Shown: in pieces, positions 27,831-35,688 of the stretch | Numbering within the stretch: position 1 is the first letter of the stretch | How the letters are laid out: every line of letters starts with the position of its first letter | Source of the DNA: Saprospiraceae bacterium | GTDB lineage: Bacteria > Bacteroidota > Bacteroidia > Chitinophagales > Saprospiraceae | DNA: 64,000 nucleotides | Assembly (NCBI GenBank): GCA_016715465.1 | Contig: JADKAA010000024.1 | Coordinates: 248,001-312,000, forward strand | Direction: 5' to 3' | Program-made: the position numbers and the translations under genes | Notes under the pieces: generated by a model | Databases searched by the model: none | Told to the model about the DNA's origin: nothing | The model's input: the letters and a program-made list of their open reading frames with translations, nothing else

Positions 27831-29090
27831 TCAGATATTGCGTGTTAAACTTTGGATGACTTTAAATTCACTGAGAAATACCTTGGCTATTACCCTGAAT
27901 ACGGTATATACGGGAATTGCCAGTACCATGCCCAGGATACCCCCTAAATTGGCACCAATAAGCACCACAATAAAGATCTCCAACGGATGGGCTTTGACAC
28001 TTTTAGAAAAGATGATTGGCTGAAGCAGAAAATTATCTATCAACTGCATAAACACAAAAACCGAAAGAACCTTGATCAGTTCGGGCATAAGATCGCCGTA
28101 AAAGAGTCCGGTGTTGTGAGAGGATACGGTGATGACAATGCCAAAAAGGGCACCTATGATGGGCCCGATGTAAGGTATGACATTGAGAATGGCTGCAAAA
28201 AAGGCAATCAGCAAGGCATTGTCAATAGACATCAGGCGCAATGGCACTGAAACCAGCATGGTAACCATCAGCATTTGCAGCAGGATGCCCGTAAAATACC
28301 TGATCAACAGTTTACTGGTCTGGTCAATGGCATGGGCAGATTTGCTTTCATATTCATTGGGTACCAGCGATTGAATCATTTTATAAAAAAGCCCCTGTTC
28401 TCTTAAGAAGAAAAATGAAATGAAAAGTACCGACGAAATGCCGACTAAAAAATTACCAAAGGCACCTACGGTGGCATTAAAAAAATACTGGATTCTGGAG
28501 GGATTAAAATAGTAAACCAGGTTTGTCCTTAATTTTTCAAAGAAGTCCTGGTTCTGTTCTTCGTTGCTTTGATTGCCGGCATTCGCTTTAACCAAATCTG
28601 AGGCATCGAGCCTCAGGGTGATTACAATGTTGCCCTCTTTGGGTTTAAGCTGAAGCAGGGAATCTGCCGGATATACTTTTTCAAAGATGAAAGGTTTTTC
28701 AGGGGCTTCGGATGTGGCTAGCCGGGTGTCCTTATTTTTTGGCATAAGTCCTTTATCGATCAACCAGTTTTCCCAGTCATTCAAAGGCTCTTCGATGCTG
28801 GTGATTACTTTATTATAGTCAATGGTGGACAGATACCTGGCCTGGTTTACCAATGGGGGGATAAAAATGTAAAGCAATAAGCCCCCGATAAAAACAAAAC
28901 TACCCAGGGTGAGACCGGCTGCGGCATCTTTTCCGATATACCTTCTCAACCAGGTGACCATGGGTGCGCCAATCATGGACACTACCCAGGCCAGAATGAC
29001 ATAGCTTACTATGTTGCTAAACCAATACACAATCATTGCCGTGATCGTCAAAGGTATTAAGGCCAACAGGTATTTGCTGTTAAATTTCAA
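27831..29090 (-). CDS. AI-2E family transporter (PerM/TqsA-like permease)
   Basis: Polytopic inner-membrane protein of 419 residues. Paired hydrophobic segments stand at the N-terminus (YLLALIPLTITAMIVYW, VSYVILAWVVSMIGAP), and the C-terminal membrane half carries the family motifs ISSVLFISFFFLREQG, FAAILNVIPYIGPIIGALFG and the final EIFIVVLIGANLGGILGMVLA. A soluble insert of about 120 residues (residues 85-205) separates the halves. Substrate unknown; members have been linked to signal export and ion transport. It leads the Wzm-Wzt-glycosyltransferase genes without any gap, which is an unusual place for this family. Confidence 0.88.
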   Translation of the reverse strand: MKFNSKYLLALIPLTITAMIVYWFSNIVSYVILAWVVSMIGAPMVTWLRRYIGKDAAAGLTLGSFVFIGGLLLYIFIPPLVNQARYLSTIDYNKVITSIEEPLNDWENWLIDKGLMPKNKDTRLATSEAPEKPFIFEKVYPADSLLQLKPKEGNIVITLRLDASDLVKANAGNQSNEEQNQDFFEKLRTNLVYYFNPSRIQYFFNATVGAFGNFLVGISSVLFISFFFLREQGLFYKMIQSLVPNEYESKSAHAIDQTSKLLIRYFTGILLQMLMVTMLVSVPLRLMSIDNALLIAFFAAILNVIPYIGPIIGALFGIVITVSSHNTGLFYGDLMPELIKVLSVFVFMQLIDNFLLQPIIFSKSVKAHPLEIFIVVLIGANLGGILGMVLAIPVYTVFRVIAKVFLSEFKVIQSLTRNI

Positions 29091-29103
29091 ATCGTATTTT
29101 TCA

Positions 29104-29111
29104 CAAATTTA
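29104..29111 (-). promoter_or_regulatory. -7 promoter box of the AI-2E/ABC exporter operon
   Basis: CAAATTTA on the plus strand reads TAAATTTG on the minus strand, an exact TAnnTTTG match only 13 nt before the ATG at 29090, so the leader should be under 10 nt. Confidence 0.55.
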
Positions 29112-29151
29112 ATCAAAATTGACATAAACAGGGGCGAATGCGAGGTAAGGC

Positions 29152-30087
29152 TCAGGCCTTTCTTTTGAGGAATTCCAGGTTGCGCTTCAATCCCCTGTAG
29201 CTGGTTCTTTGAATTGGGGTGTGTTTAAACAGCAGGTTGAATTTTTCTTCATCCAATTCTTCCCAATCTTTTTTACCCATTTGTTTTAAAGCATCGGAAG
29301 GTAAAAAATCTGGCTCCTGATGAGGAGTTGAAAACCGGTTCCACGGGCAAACCTGCTGACACACATCACAGCCAAACATCCAGCTGTCCATTTTTCCGGC
29401 AAATTCGACAGGGATTTCATTTTTAAGTTCAATGGTGAGGTAAGATATACATCTGGAACCGTCAACGAGATAACCGTCTGCACTGATGGCCTGCGTGGGG
29501 CAGGCTTCAATGCAGCGGGTACAGGTGCCGCAATAATCTTTGATGGGAAGGTCATAATCCAGTTCGAGGTCACAGATGATTTCTGCAAGGAAAAACCAGG
29601 AACCTTTTGAGGGATTGATGAGCAGGGTATTTTTACCCACCCAACCCAGTCCGGACCTTTTTGCCCAATCGCGTTCCAAAACGGGGGCTGAATCCACAAA
29701 ACACCTTCCTTCCACCTGTCCGGCAATTTCCCGGATGTAGGCGAGAAGTGATTTAGCATTTTTTCTCACAACGGTGTGGTAGTCCTTGCCATAAGCATAT
29801 CTGGAGATCCGTGGTTCATCTTCAGTTCCCAATGTCTCGTTGGTATGGTAGTTGTACAGCAGACAGATCACACTTTTTGCGCCTGGTACGAGTTTGGTTG
29901 GGTCTACTCTGAGGTCAAAATGATTTGCCATATAGGACATCTCGCCGTGAAGTCCCTTACTGAGCCATTGTTCCAGTCTTTTGGCTTCGGCATCCATATG
30001 TTCAGCCCTGGCGATGGCCACACCAGAAAACCCCAGGTCTGTCGCTTTTTTTTTGACCTGACTTGTCAGGATCAACCTGTCATTCAT
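29152..30087 (-). CDS. queG: epoxyqueuosine reductase
   Basis: Cobalamin- and Fe-S-dependent enzyme that reduces epoxyqueuosine to queuosine in tRNA, the last step of the pathway. 311 residues: N-terminal LGFSGVAIARAEHMDAEAKRL, the cobalamin-contact region RYAYGKDYHTVV, VDSAPVLERDWAKRSGLGWVGKNTL, and two [4Fe-4S] motifs CGTCTRCIEACP and CDVCQQVCPWNR. The ATG at 30087 gives MNDRLILTSQVKKK and overlaps the galK stop by 8 nt; the 20 extra codons further upstream are unlikely. Last gene of the yidD-SPOR-rodA-tgt-galK-queG run. Confidence 0.95.
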   Translation of the reverse strand: MNDRLILTSQVKKKATDLGFSGVAIARAEHMDAEAKRLEQWLSKGLHGEMSYMANHFDLRVDPTKLVPGAKSVICLLYNYHTNETLGTEDEPRISRYAYGKDYHTVVRKNAKSLLAYIREIAGQVEGRCFVDSAPVLERDWAKRSGLGWVGKNTLLINPSKGSWFFLAEIICDLELDYDLPIKDYCGTCTRCIEACPTQAISADGYLVDGSRCISYLTIELKNEIPVEFAGKMDSWMFGCDVCQQVCPWNRFSTPHQEPDFLPSDALKQMGKKDWEELDEEKFNLLFKHTPIQRTSYRGLKRNLEFLKRKA

Positions 30088-31213
30088 GAAAAGTAATGCC
30101 CTGTGATGGATAAATGAAGTAATGTTCCGGAGTGTGGCCAAATTCACCCAAAAAGTCCTGTTTTATTTGCATAAGTCCGGTCTCATCCAGATCGCGGTAA
30201 AGGTTGAGGGTACAGCCCCCAAAGCCGCCTCCCATCATCCTGGAACCCAGGATGAAATCTGAATTGAGTGCTGCATGCTGCAAAAAATCAAGTTCGGCAC
30301 AACTCACCTCATACAGGTCTCTGAGGCTGGAGTGGCTCTCATTCAGCAACCTGCCGGCAGCTTCCATCTCATTGTTCAACAAACATTTCTTTAAAGCATG
30401 AACCCGGGCATTTTCCTCAATTACATGACGGACCCTTCGAAATACAATGTCATCCGGCTCAAAGTGTGTCATTAGCTGATCCATCGTCACATCTCTCAGG
30501 GTAGTTACTCCTGCATAAGCAGGCGAAAGTATGCTGAGGGCATGTTCTGATTCTTTGCGGCGTTGGTTATAAGCTGTAAGTGCCAGGTTGTGTTTTACTC
30601 CGGAATGCAACAACATGAATTTCCAACCTTCAGGAAGGAGCAGGTCTTCATGGGTCATGGTGCGGCAATCCAGCAGCATGGCCACGTAGGGTTTTCCATG
30701 ATAGATCGCATACTGGTCCATCAATCCTCCCTGTACACCGGTGCCATGTTCGATGGCCGATGACCATAGCACTTTTTCCAGGGTTGATAGATTTAATGCA
30801 TATATTTTGTCTATGAGTTCTATCAATCCACAACACAATGCCGAAGAAGAGGAGACGCCTGCACCCATCGGAAGGTTGCCACCAAAGGCTATGCTGAGTT
30901 TGGGGTCAACGTCGAATCGTTCTTTCAAAGTTATTAACAGGACGTGGACAAAAATCTGCCATGACCCGGGTGAGGCGTGATCATCGGTATGATACCATTC
31001 ATCAAATTCAAAGCTGTAGCAGTCAAAAGTATTTTTTTGATTTATGGCTGCATAAAAGTGAATGGCGCCGTCGATGGCAAATGGCATTACAAAACCCTCA
31101 TGGTAATCGGTATGTTCTCCTATGATGTTTGCCCTGCCCGAAGCAGAAAGGGCATGGGAAGGTGATCCAAGAAGGGATATATATTTTTCTCTCAGGTTTT
31201 CTGCAGTTACCAT
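30080..31213 (-). CDS. galK: galactokinase
   Basis: Phosphorylates galactose to galactose-1-phosphate (GHMP kinase). 377 residues: galactose signature GRANIIGEHTDYHEGFVMP, ATP loop LPMGAGVSSSSALCCGLIEL, QGGLMDQYAIYHG with the catalytic Asp, and GSRMMGGGFGGCTLNL. No galT, galM or galactose transporter is nearby; instead it sits between tgt and queG, 1 nt after tgt and overlapping queG by 8 nt. The single gene cannot show whether it serves galactose catabolism or glycan recycling. Confidence 0.95.
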   Translation of the reverse strand: MVTAENLREKYISLLGSPSHALSASGRANIIGEHTDYHEGFVMPFAIDGAIHFYAAINQKNTFDCYSFEFDEWYHTDDHASPGSWQIFVHVLLITLKERFDVDPKLSIAFGGNLPMGAGVSSSSALCCGLIELIDKIYALNLSTLEKVLWSSAIEHGTGVQGGLMDQYAIYHGKPYVAMLLDCRTMTHEDLLLPEGWKFMLLHSGVKHNLALTAYNQRRKESEHALSILSPAYAGVTTLRDVTMDQLMTHFEPDDIVFRRVRHVIEENARVHALKKCLLNNEMEAAGRLLNESHSSLRDLYEVSCAELDFLQHAALNSDFILGSRMMGGGFGGCTLNLYRDLDETGLMQIKQDFLGEFGHTPEHYFIYPSQGITFHE

Positions 31214-31214
31214 C

Positions 31215-32348
31215 CTATAACCTTTGACTTACTTGTATGACCATTTGTTTTTTCCAGGCATCGAATTCGCCAGCTATTATTTTTTCACGTGCCGTATCGA
31301 CCAGCCACAGGAAAAAGGACAGATTCTGAAGGCTGGCTATCTCCATGGCTAAAATTTCTCCAGCCTGGAACAAGTGGCGCAAATAGGCTTTGGTGTGGTT
31401 GCGACTCAATGCGGAATTGCTCGACTCATCAATGGCAGAAAAATCATCTTTCCACTTTGCATTGCGGATGTTGATCACCCCATCTTTGGTATATAATATA
31501 CCGTGACGTGCATTGCGGGTGGGCAGCACGCAGTCAAATAGATCAATGCCCAGGGCAATACTTTCCAGGATGTTTTCAGGAAGCCCTACCCCCATGAGGT
31601 AGCGCGGCTTGTCCAATGGCAGGATGTCGCACACCAATTCCGTCATCTCGTACATTTCCGGGGCGGGTTCTCCCACTGAAAGTCCGCCGATGGCATTGAG
31701 TTGCCTGTCCTGCTCTGCTATAAAGGTCGCGGATTCAATGCGCAAATCTTTATAGGTACTTCCCTGCACTATGGGGGCGAAAATCTGCCGGTAGCCATAG
31801 GGTCCGGTGGTGTCATCAAATTGCTTTATGCAGCGCTTAAGCCATCTGTGAGTAAAGCCCATTGATCGCTTGGCGTAGGCATAGTCGCACGGATATGGCG
31901 TACATTCATCAAATGCCATGATGATGTCCGCTCCAATGGTGCGCTGGATATCGATGACGTTTTCGGGAGTAAACATGTGGTAAGAACCATCGATGTGACT
32001 TTGAAATTTGACTCCTTCTTCCTTGATTTTACGCATGCCACTTAAGGAATAAACCTGATACCCGCCGCTATCGGTAAGCATGGGTTTGTTCCAGCCTATA
32101 AAGCGATGGAGTCCCCCTGCTATTTTTATGGTTTCGAGACCAGGCCTGAGGTACAGGTGGTAGGTGTTGCCCAGGATGATTTGTGCCAATACAACCTGAT
32201 CAAGTTCTGGTTGTTGCACTGCTTTTACAGTACCCTGGGTACCAACGGGCATAAAAATGGGGGTTTGAATCAAACCGTGGTCTGTCTCCAGCAGGCCTGC
32301 CCGTGCCTTGCTGTGAATGTCTTTGGCTTCGATGTTAAATATGCTCAT
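31215..32348 (-). CDS. tgt: tRNA-guanine transglycosylase, without the zinc cysteines
   Basis: Exchanges guanine for preQ1 at the wobble position of GUN-anticodon tRNAs. 377 residues, a TIM barrel with Asp93 in TDSGGYQVYSLSG, the nucleophile Asp272 in DLFDCVLPTRNARHG and GGLSVGEPAPEMYE. The usual zinc site reads CxCxxC...H; here the aligned stretch IDESSNSALSRNHTKAYL has Ser310, Ser312 and Ser315 in place of the three cysteines, with His325 kept. All catalytic residues are intact, so it is probably active; from memory other Bacteroidota enzymes also lack these cysteines. It starts 5 bp after rodA and is linked with queG in one operon. Confidence 0.95.
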   Translation of the reverse strand: MSIFNIEAKDIHSKARAGLLETDHGLIQTPIFMPVGTQGTVKAVQQPELDQVVLAQIILGNTYHLYLRPGLETIKIAGGLHRFIGWNKPMLTDSGGYQVYSLSGMRKIKEEGVKFQSHIDGSYHMFTPENVIDIQRTIGADIIMAFDECTPYPCDYAYAKRSMGFTHRWLKRCIKQFDDTTGPYGYRQIFAPIVQGSTYKDLRIESATFIAEQDRQLNAIGGLSVGEPAPEMYEMTELVCDILPLDKPRYLMGVGLPENILESIALGIDLFDCVLPTRNARHGILYTKDGVINIRNAKWKDDFSAIDESSNSALSRNHTKAYLRHLFQAGEILAMEIASLQNLSFFLWLVDTAREKIIAGEFDAWKKQMVIQVSQRL

Positions 32349-32353
32349 AAAAC

Positions 32354-33757
32354 CTAACTGCGGTATCTTGATGCGTCCATTTTGATCAACACACTGATCA
32401 TGATGCTGAATATCAGCAGAGAAGTACCACCCCGGCTAATCAAAGGCAGTGGAATGCCAATGATGGGCATTAGACCCATGGTCATGCCTATATTGACAAA
32501 GGTGTGTACAAAGATGATGCCAGCCACTCCGTAGGCATAGTTGCGGATGAATTCCAGTTTGGCCCTTTCTGCAATGACCACTGACCTCACTATCAAAAGT
32601 AAAAACAACACAATGACAGATGCCGAACCGATGAAGCCCTGTTCTTCGCCTACAATGGAAAAAATAAAATCTGTCGACTGTTCAGGCACATAATTGAGTT
32701 TGGTCATTTCGCCATTTAAAAAACCTTTTCCTGCAAAGCCACCGGAACCGATGGCAAGTTTAGACTGAATGAGGTTATATAGCGGACCTCTGGGGTCACA
32801 TTTTTCAGGTCTCAGCCAGATGTTGATCCTTTCCTGCTGGTGTGGTTTAAGTACATTGTCAAATACATATTGAGTGATGTACGACAGTCCAATCGTAAGG
32901 GTAGCAGCAATGAGTACCAGGCTCATCATCCTGATCTGCCTTTCTTTGAATGACAAATAGGAAGCAATCAGTGTGCCCACCGCAGGAATTATCCAAACCA
33001 AGGGGATATAGTCATAAGCATATGCCGCCCATGAAGCCAACAGTGAAATGAAAAAAACCAGGAGTGTCTTGATGGAAATGTCATGGTTGAAAAGCAAAAA
33101 ACCATAGGACAAAAACAACGACAAGACTAAAATAAAGTAGGGACTAAAAGTGAGGGAGAAAATGAAGATGCCGATGAGCACAAAGGCAAGGATGTAGATC
33201 AACCCCGATAAACCTTTGCGGTATAGCAACATGAAAAAAGACATAAATACCAAAGCGCTGCCCGCATCGGGCTGGAGTACAATGAGGAACATAGGCAGCG
33301 CAAATATAGATATGGCCGTAAGCAGCACTTTGTGGTCACGCAGGTTATTTTTATTAAAACTCATGTAACTGGCCAGGGCCAGACAGGTGCAAAATTTGGC
33401 AAGTTCTGAGGGCTGAAATGAGCCAAAGCCCAGGTCAAACCAGGATTTATTTCCTTTGACTACGACCCCAAAAAACAATACCAATATGAGTAAAATCAGT
33501 GAGACCACATATAGCGGTATGGCAAAGGTGTTCCAGAAATTCCATTCTATGGTAAGTGTAGCCGCAAAAAAAAGTGCACTGATCAACACCCACATGGTTT
33601 GTTTGCCGATTTCGGTTGAAAAATCCAGAAAAGAAAAAGGGTGGGCTTCATCGTAGTTTGAAGAGTATAACATTAGCCAGCCAATAGTGACCAGGCTGAT
33701 GTACAACGACAACATTAGCCAATCCATGCCCCTGTTTTTAATGGCTGCCTGTGCCAT
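32354..33757 (-). CDS. rodA: rod-shape/SEDS peptidoglycan polymerase RodA
   Basis: SEDS-family glycosyltransferase that polymerises lipid II together with a class B PBP. 467 residues with about ten to twelve membrane segments. Recognisable are the pre-loop NKSWFDLGFGSFQPSELAKF, LQPDAGSALVFMSFF with the conserved Asp, the large extracytoplasmic loop ending SGGFAGKGFLNGEMTKLNYVPEQSTDFIF and the C-terminal MPIIGIPLPLISRGGTSLL. RodA is favoured over FtsW because of the IDLGF-like loop and the absence of division genes. Its ATG overlaps the SPOR-protein stop (TAATG). Confidence 0.9.
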   Translation of the reverse strand: MAQAAIKNRGMDWLMLSLYISLVTIGWLMLYSSNYDEAHPFSFLDFSTEIGKQTMWVLISALFFAATLTIEWNFWNTFAIPLYVVSLILLILVLFFGVVVKGNKSWFDLGFGSFQPSELAKFCTCLALASYMSFNKNNLRDHKVLLTAISIFALPMFLIVLQPDAGSALVFMSFFMLLYRKGLSGLIYILAFVLIGIFIFSLTFSPYFILVLSLFLSYGFLLFNHDISIKTLLVFFISLLASWAAYAYDYIPLVWIIPAVGTLIASYLSFKERQIRMMSLVLIAATLTIGLSYITQYVFDNVLKPHQQERINIWLRPEKCDPRGPLYNLIQSKLAIGSGGFAGKGFLNGEMTKLNYVPEQSTDFIFSIVGEEQGFIGSASVIVLFLLLIVRSVVIAERAKLEFIRNYAYGVAGIIFVHTFVNIGMTMGLMPIIGIPLPLISRGGTSLLIFSIMISVLIKMDASRYRS

Positions 33758-34167
33758 TAAAAGGGAATTAAGTCATATTTCTGGATGTCATCCTGCACAG
33801 GAATGGCTGCAGGAAAATCTTTTTTGATCTGGGTAAGAAAGCCCATCATTTCTGTTTTGGAACGATAGGCACCAATGCGAATCTGGTAATAAGGGCTCAC
33901 ATGTTTCCAGGTACTTGGCACACTCGGGTAAATCGAGGAAAAACGATTTCGAATACTTTCCATTTCTCTCCGGTCATCGGTAGAGACGATTTGAATACGC
34001 CAGCCTCTGATGGTGGGCTCAGCCCTGTTCTTTAACACATAGGACTGAAAGATGTACTGAATCTGGGCACTTTCCTGAAATTCCACCCTGCCCTGCGACC
34101 TGGCAGTCGAGAGGCAAAAAATCAGTAAAAAAAAGCAAAAGACGATTTTGCCGGCAGAGGGGTACAT
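33757..34167 (-). CDS. exported SPOR-domain protein
   Basis: 136 residues from the ATG at 34167: signal peptide (IVFCFFLLIFCLSTARSQG) followed by a SPOR domain (GWRIQIVSTDDRREMESIRN ... SPYYQIRIGAYRSKTEMMGF), which binds peptidoglycan lacking stem peptides. A reading frame 18 codons longer exists, but the shorter start places the signal peptide first. Its stop overlaps the rodA start, so the two are co-translated and a role in wall synthesis is likely. Confidence 0.85.
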   Translation of the reverse strand: MYPSAGKIVFCFFLLIFCLSTARSQGRVEFQESAQIQYIFQSYVLKNRAEPTIRGWRIQIVSTDDRREMESIRNRFSSIYPSVPSTWKHVSPYYQIRIGAYRSKTEMMGFLTQIKKDFPAAIPVQDDIQKYDLIPF

Positions 34168-34221
34168 AATAAATCGTTTGAGTTGTAAAAGTACAAAAAA
34201 AAAGTGAAGTGGGCCGGTCAC

Positions 34222-34467
34222 TCAGGGATGCGTATTTTTGAGATGCCTTTTTGGAACAGGATCATTTCCCATTCCACCCCAGGGATGACATCGTCCGATG
34301 CGGTTTAACCCAAGCCATATGCCTTTGAAAACACCCCATTCCTCAATTGCCTCGATCATATACTGACTGCAGGTAGGGTTATACCGGCAGCTTGGGCCCA
34401 ACAAAGGACTAATCAGTTTTTGATAGGCCTTAACCGGCAATATAAACAAGTACTTAATGAACTTCAA
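34222..34467 (-). CDS. yidD: membrane protein insertion efficiency factor YidD
   Basis: 81 residues, the usual size, with KYLFILPVKAYQKLISPLLG, the cysteine signature CRYNPTCSQYMIEAIEEWG and KGIWLGLNRIGRCHPWGG. YidD assists membrane protein insertion next to YidC. First gene of the six-gene minus-strand run ending with queG; 54 bp separate it from the SPOR gene. Confidence 0.95.
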   Translation of the reverse strand: MKFIKYLFILPVKAYQKLISPLLGPSCRYNPTCSQYMIEAIEEWGVFKGIWLGLNRIGRCHPWGGMGNDPVPKRHLKNTHP

Positions 34468-34593
34468 TTTTAGGTATTTAATTGTATTACAGATAAATAT
34501 ATATAAATTATAATATAACGTATCAAAAACACGGGATGATTTTTGAAAGTAACTTAAACTTTTAACCTTTCTTTGACCTTATTAATTCCTGAA

Positions 34594-34622
34594 CATGCTG
34601 AAAATGCAAGGGTATCAGCATG
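34594..34622. repeat. inverted repeat between yidD and fni
   Basis: CATGCTGA (34594-34601) and TCAGCATG (34615-34622) are perfect 8-bp arms 13 nt apart, 47 bp before the fni ATG in a 200-bp divergent gap. It may be an operator or an RNA hairpin; no T-tract follows. A TATTTTTA at 34643-34650 is a one-mismatch -7 box downstream of it. Confidence 0.45.
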
Positions 34623-34668
34623 ATGATTTGAGAAAAAGAATGATATTTTTACGCCACAACAGAAAGGA

Positions 34669-35688
34669 ATGAACAAAGAGGATCCTTCAGCAGCTTCCAG
34701 AAAAAAAGACCACATTGAACTGGCTTTTGAGTCTCAGACTGCTTTAGCAGATGACAGGTTTTTTTATGAACCTTTAATGACGGGCAACAAGCCGACCATC
34801 GAAAAATTGGGTATTGATTTCCTTGGATACACATTCAAGGCGCCCATTTGGGTCTCCAGTATGACCGGAGGCACGGGAAAAGCAGGTCAAATTAACAGGA
34901 ATCTGGCTCGAATGTGTAAAGAATTTTCATTGGGCATGGGACTGGGATCCTGCAGGTCGCTGCTTTATGACGACAAATACCTTTCGGATTTTTCCCTCAG
35001 ATCAGAAATAGGTGACCGCCCCTTGTATGCAAATCTTGGCATAGCACAGGTCGAACAATTGTTAAAAGCGGGTCAGGTCCATAAGATTACCGAACTGGTT
35101 AAAAAGCTGGAAGCCAATGGCCTTATTGTGTATATAAATCCTTTGCAGGCATGGTTTCAGCCTGAGGGGGACAGGTATACCGATGCGCCTCTGTTGACCA
35201 TATCCAGGTTACTGGAAGAGACCGGACTGGGTATAATGGTTAAGGAAGTAGGCCATGGTATGGGGCCTGAGAGCATCAAGTCCCTCATGAAGATGCCCCT
35301 GCATGCCATAGAATTTGCCGCTTTTGGGGGTACCAACTTTTCCAAACTTGAATTGCTTAGAGACACTGCCGGCGTAAGCCAGGAAAAAGCGGCAATGGCC
35401 CATGTAGGCCACACCGCTTTGGAAATGGTGGGTTTTGTAAATGAATTTCTGGAGCTGGATGACATTCGGTGTCAACAAATTATCATTTCCGGGGGTATAA
35501 AAACTTTCCTGGACGGTTACTACCTCACATCGGTCTGTAAAGCCAATTGTATTTATGGCCAGGCATCCGGATTTTTAAAGCATGCTACCGGCGATTATGA
35601 AACTTTGCAGGCCTATGCAACCAGCCAGATGGAAGGACTTTCCATGGCAAGTCAATTTTTGCGAATTAAAAAACCTATATCATTTTGA
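34669..35688 (+). CDS. fni: type 2 isopentenyl-diphosphate delta-isomerase
   Basis: FMN- and NADPH-dependent isomerase interconverting IPP and DMAPP. 339 residues: SRKKDHIELAFESQTALADDRF-like start (substrate-binding RKKDH), APIWVSSMTGGTGKAGQIN, GMGLGSCRSLL, INPLQAWFQPEGDR with the catalytic Gln, IMVKEVGHGMG and IISGGIKTFLDGYY. Type 2 isomerases are typical of organisms with the mevalonate pathway, and the next gene is HMG-CoA reductase, overlapping by 4 nt (TTGA). Confidence 0.95.
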   Translation: MNKEDPSAASRKKDHIELAFESQTALADDRFFYEPLMTGNKPTIEKLGIDFLGYTFKAPIWVSSMTGGTGKAGQINRNLARMCKEFSLGMGLGSCRSLLYDDKYLSDFSLRSEIGDRPLYANLGIAQVEQLLKAGQVHKITELVKKLEANGLIVYINPLQAWFQPEGDRYTDAPLLTISRLLEETGLGIMVKEVGHGMGPESIKSLMKMPLHAIEFAAFGGTNFSKLELLRDTAGVSQEKAAMAHVGHTALEMVGFVNEFLELDDIRCQQIIISGGIKTFLDGYYLTSVCKANCIYGQASGFLKHATGDYETLQAYATSQMEGLSMASQFLRIKKPISF

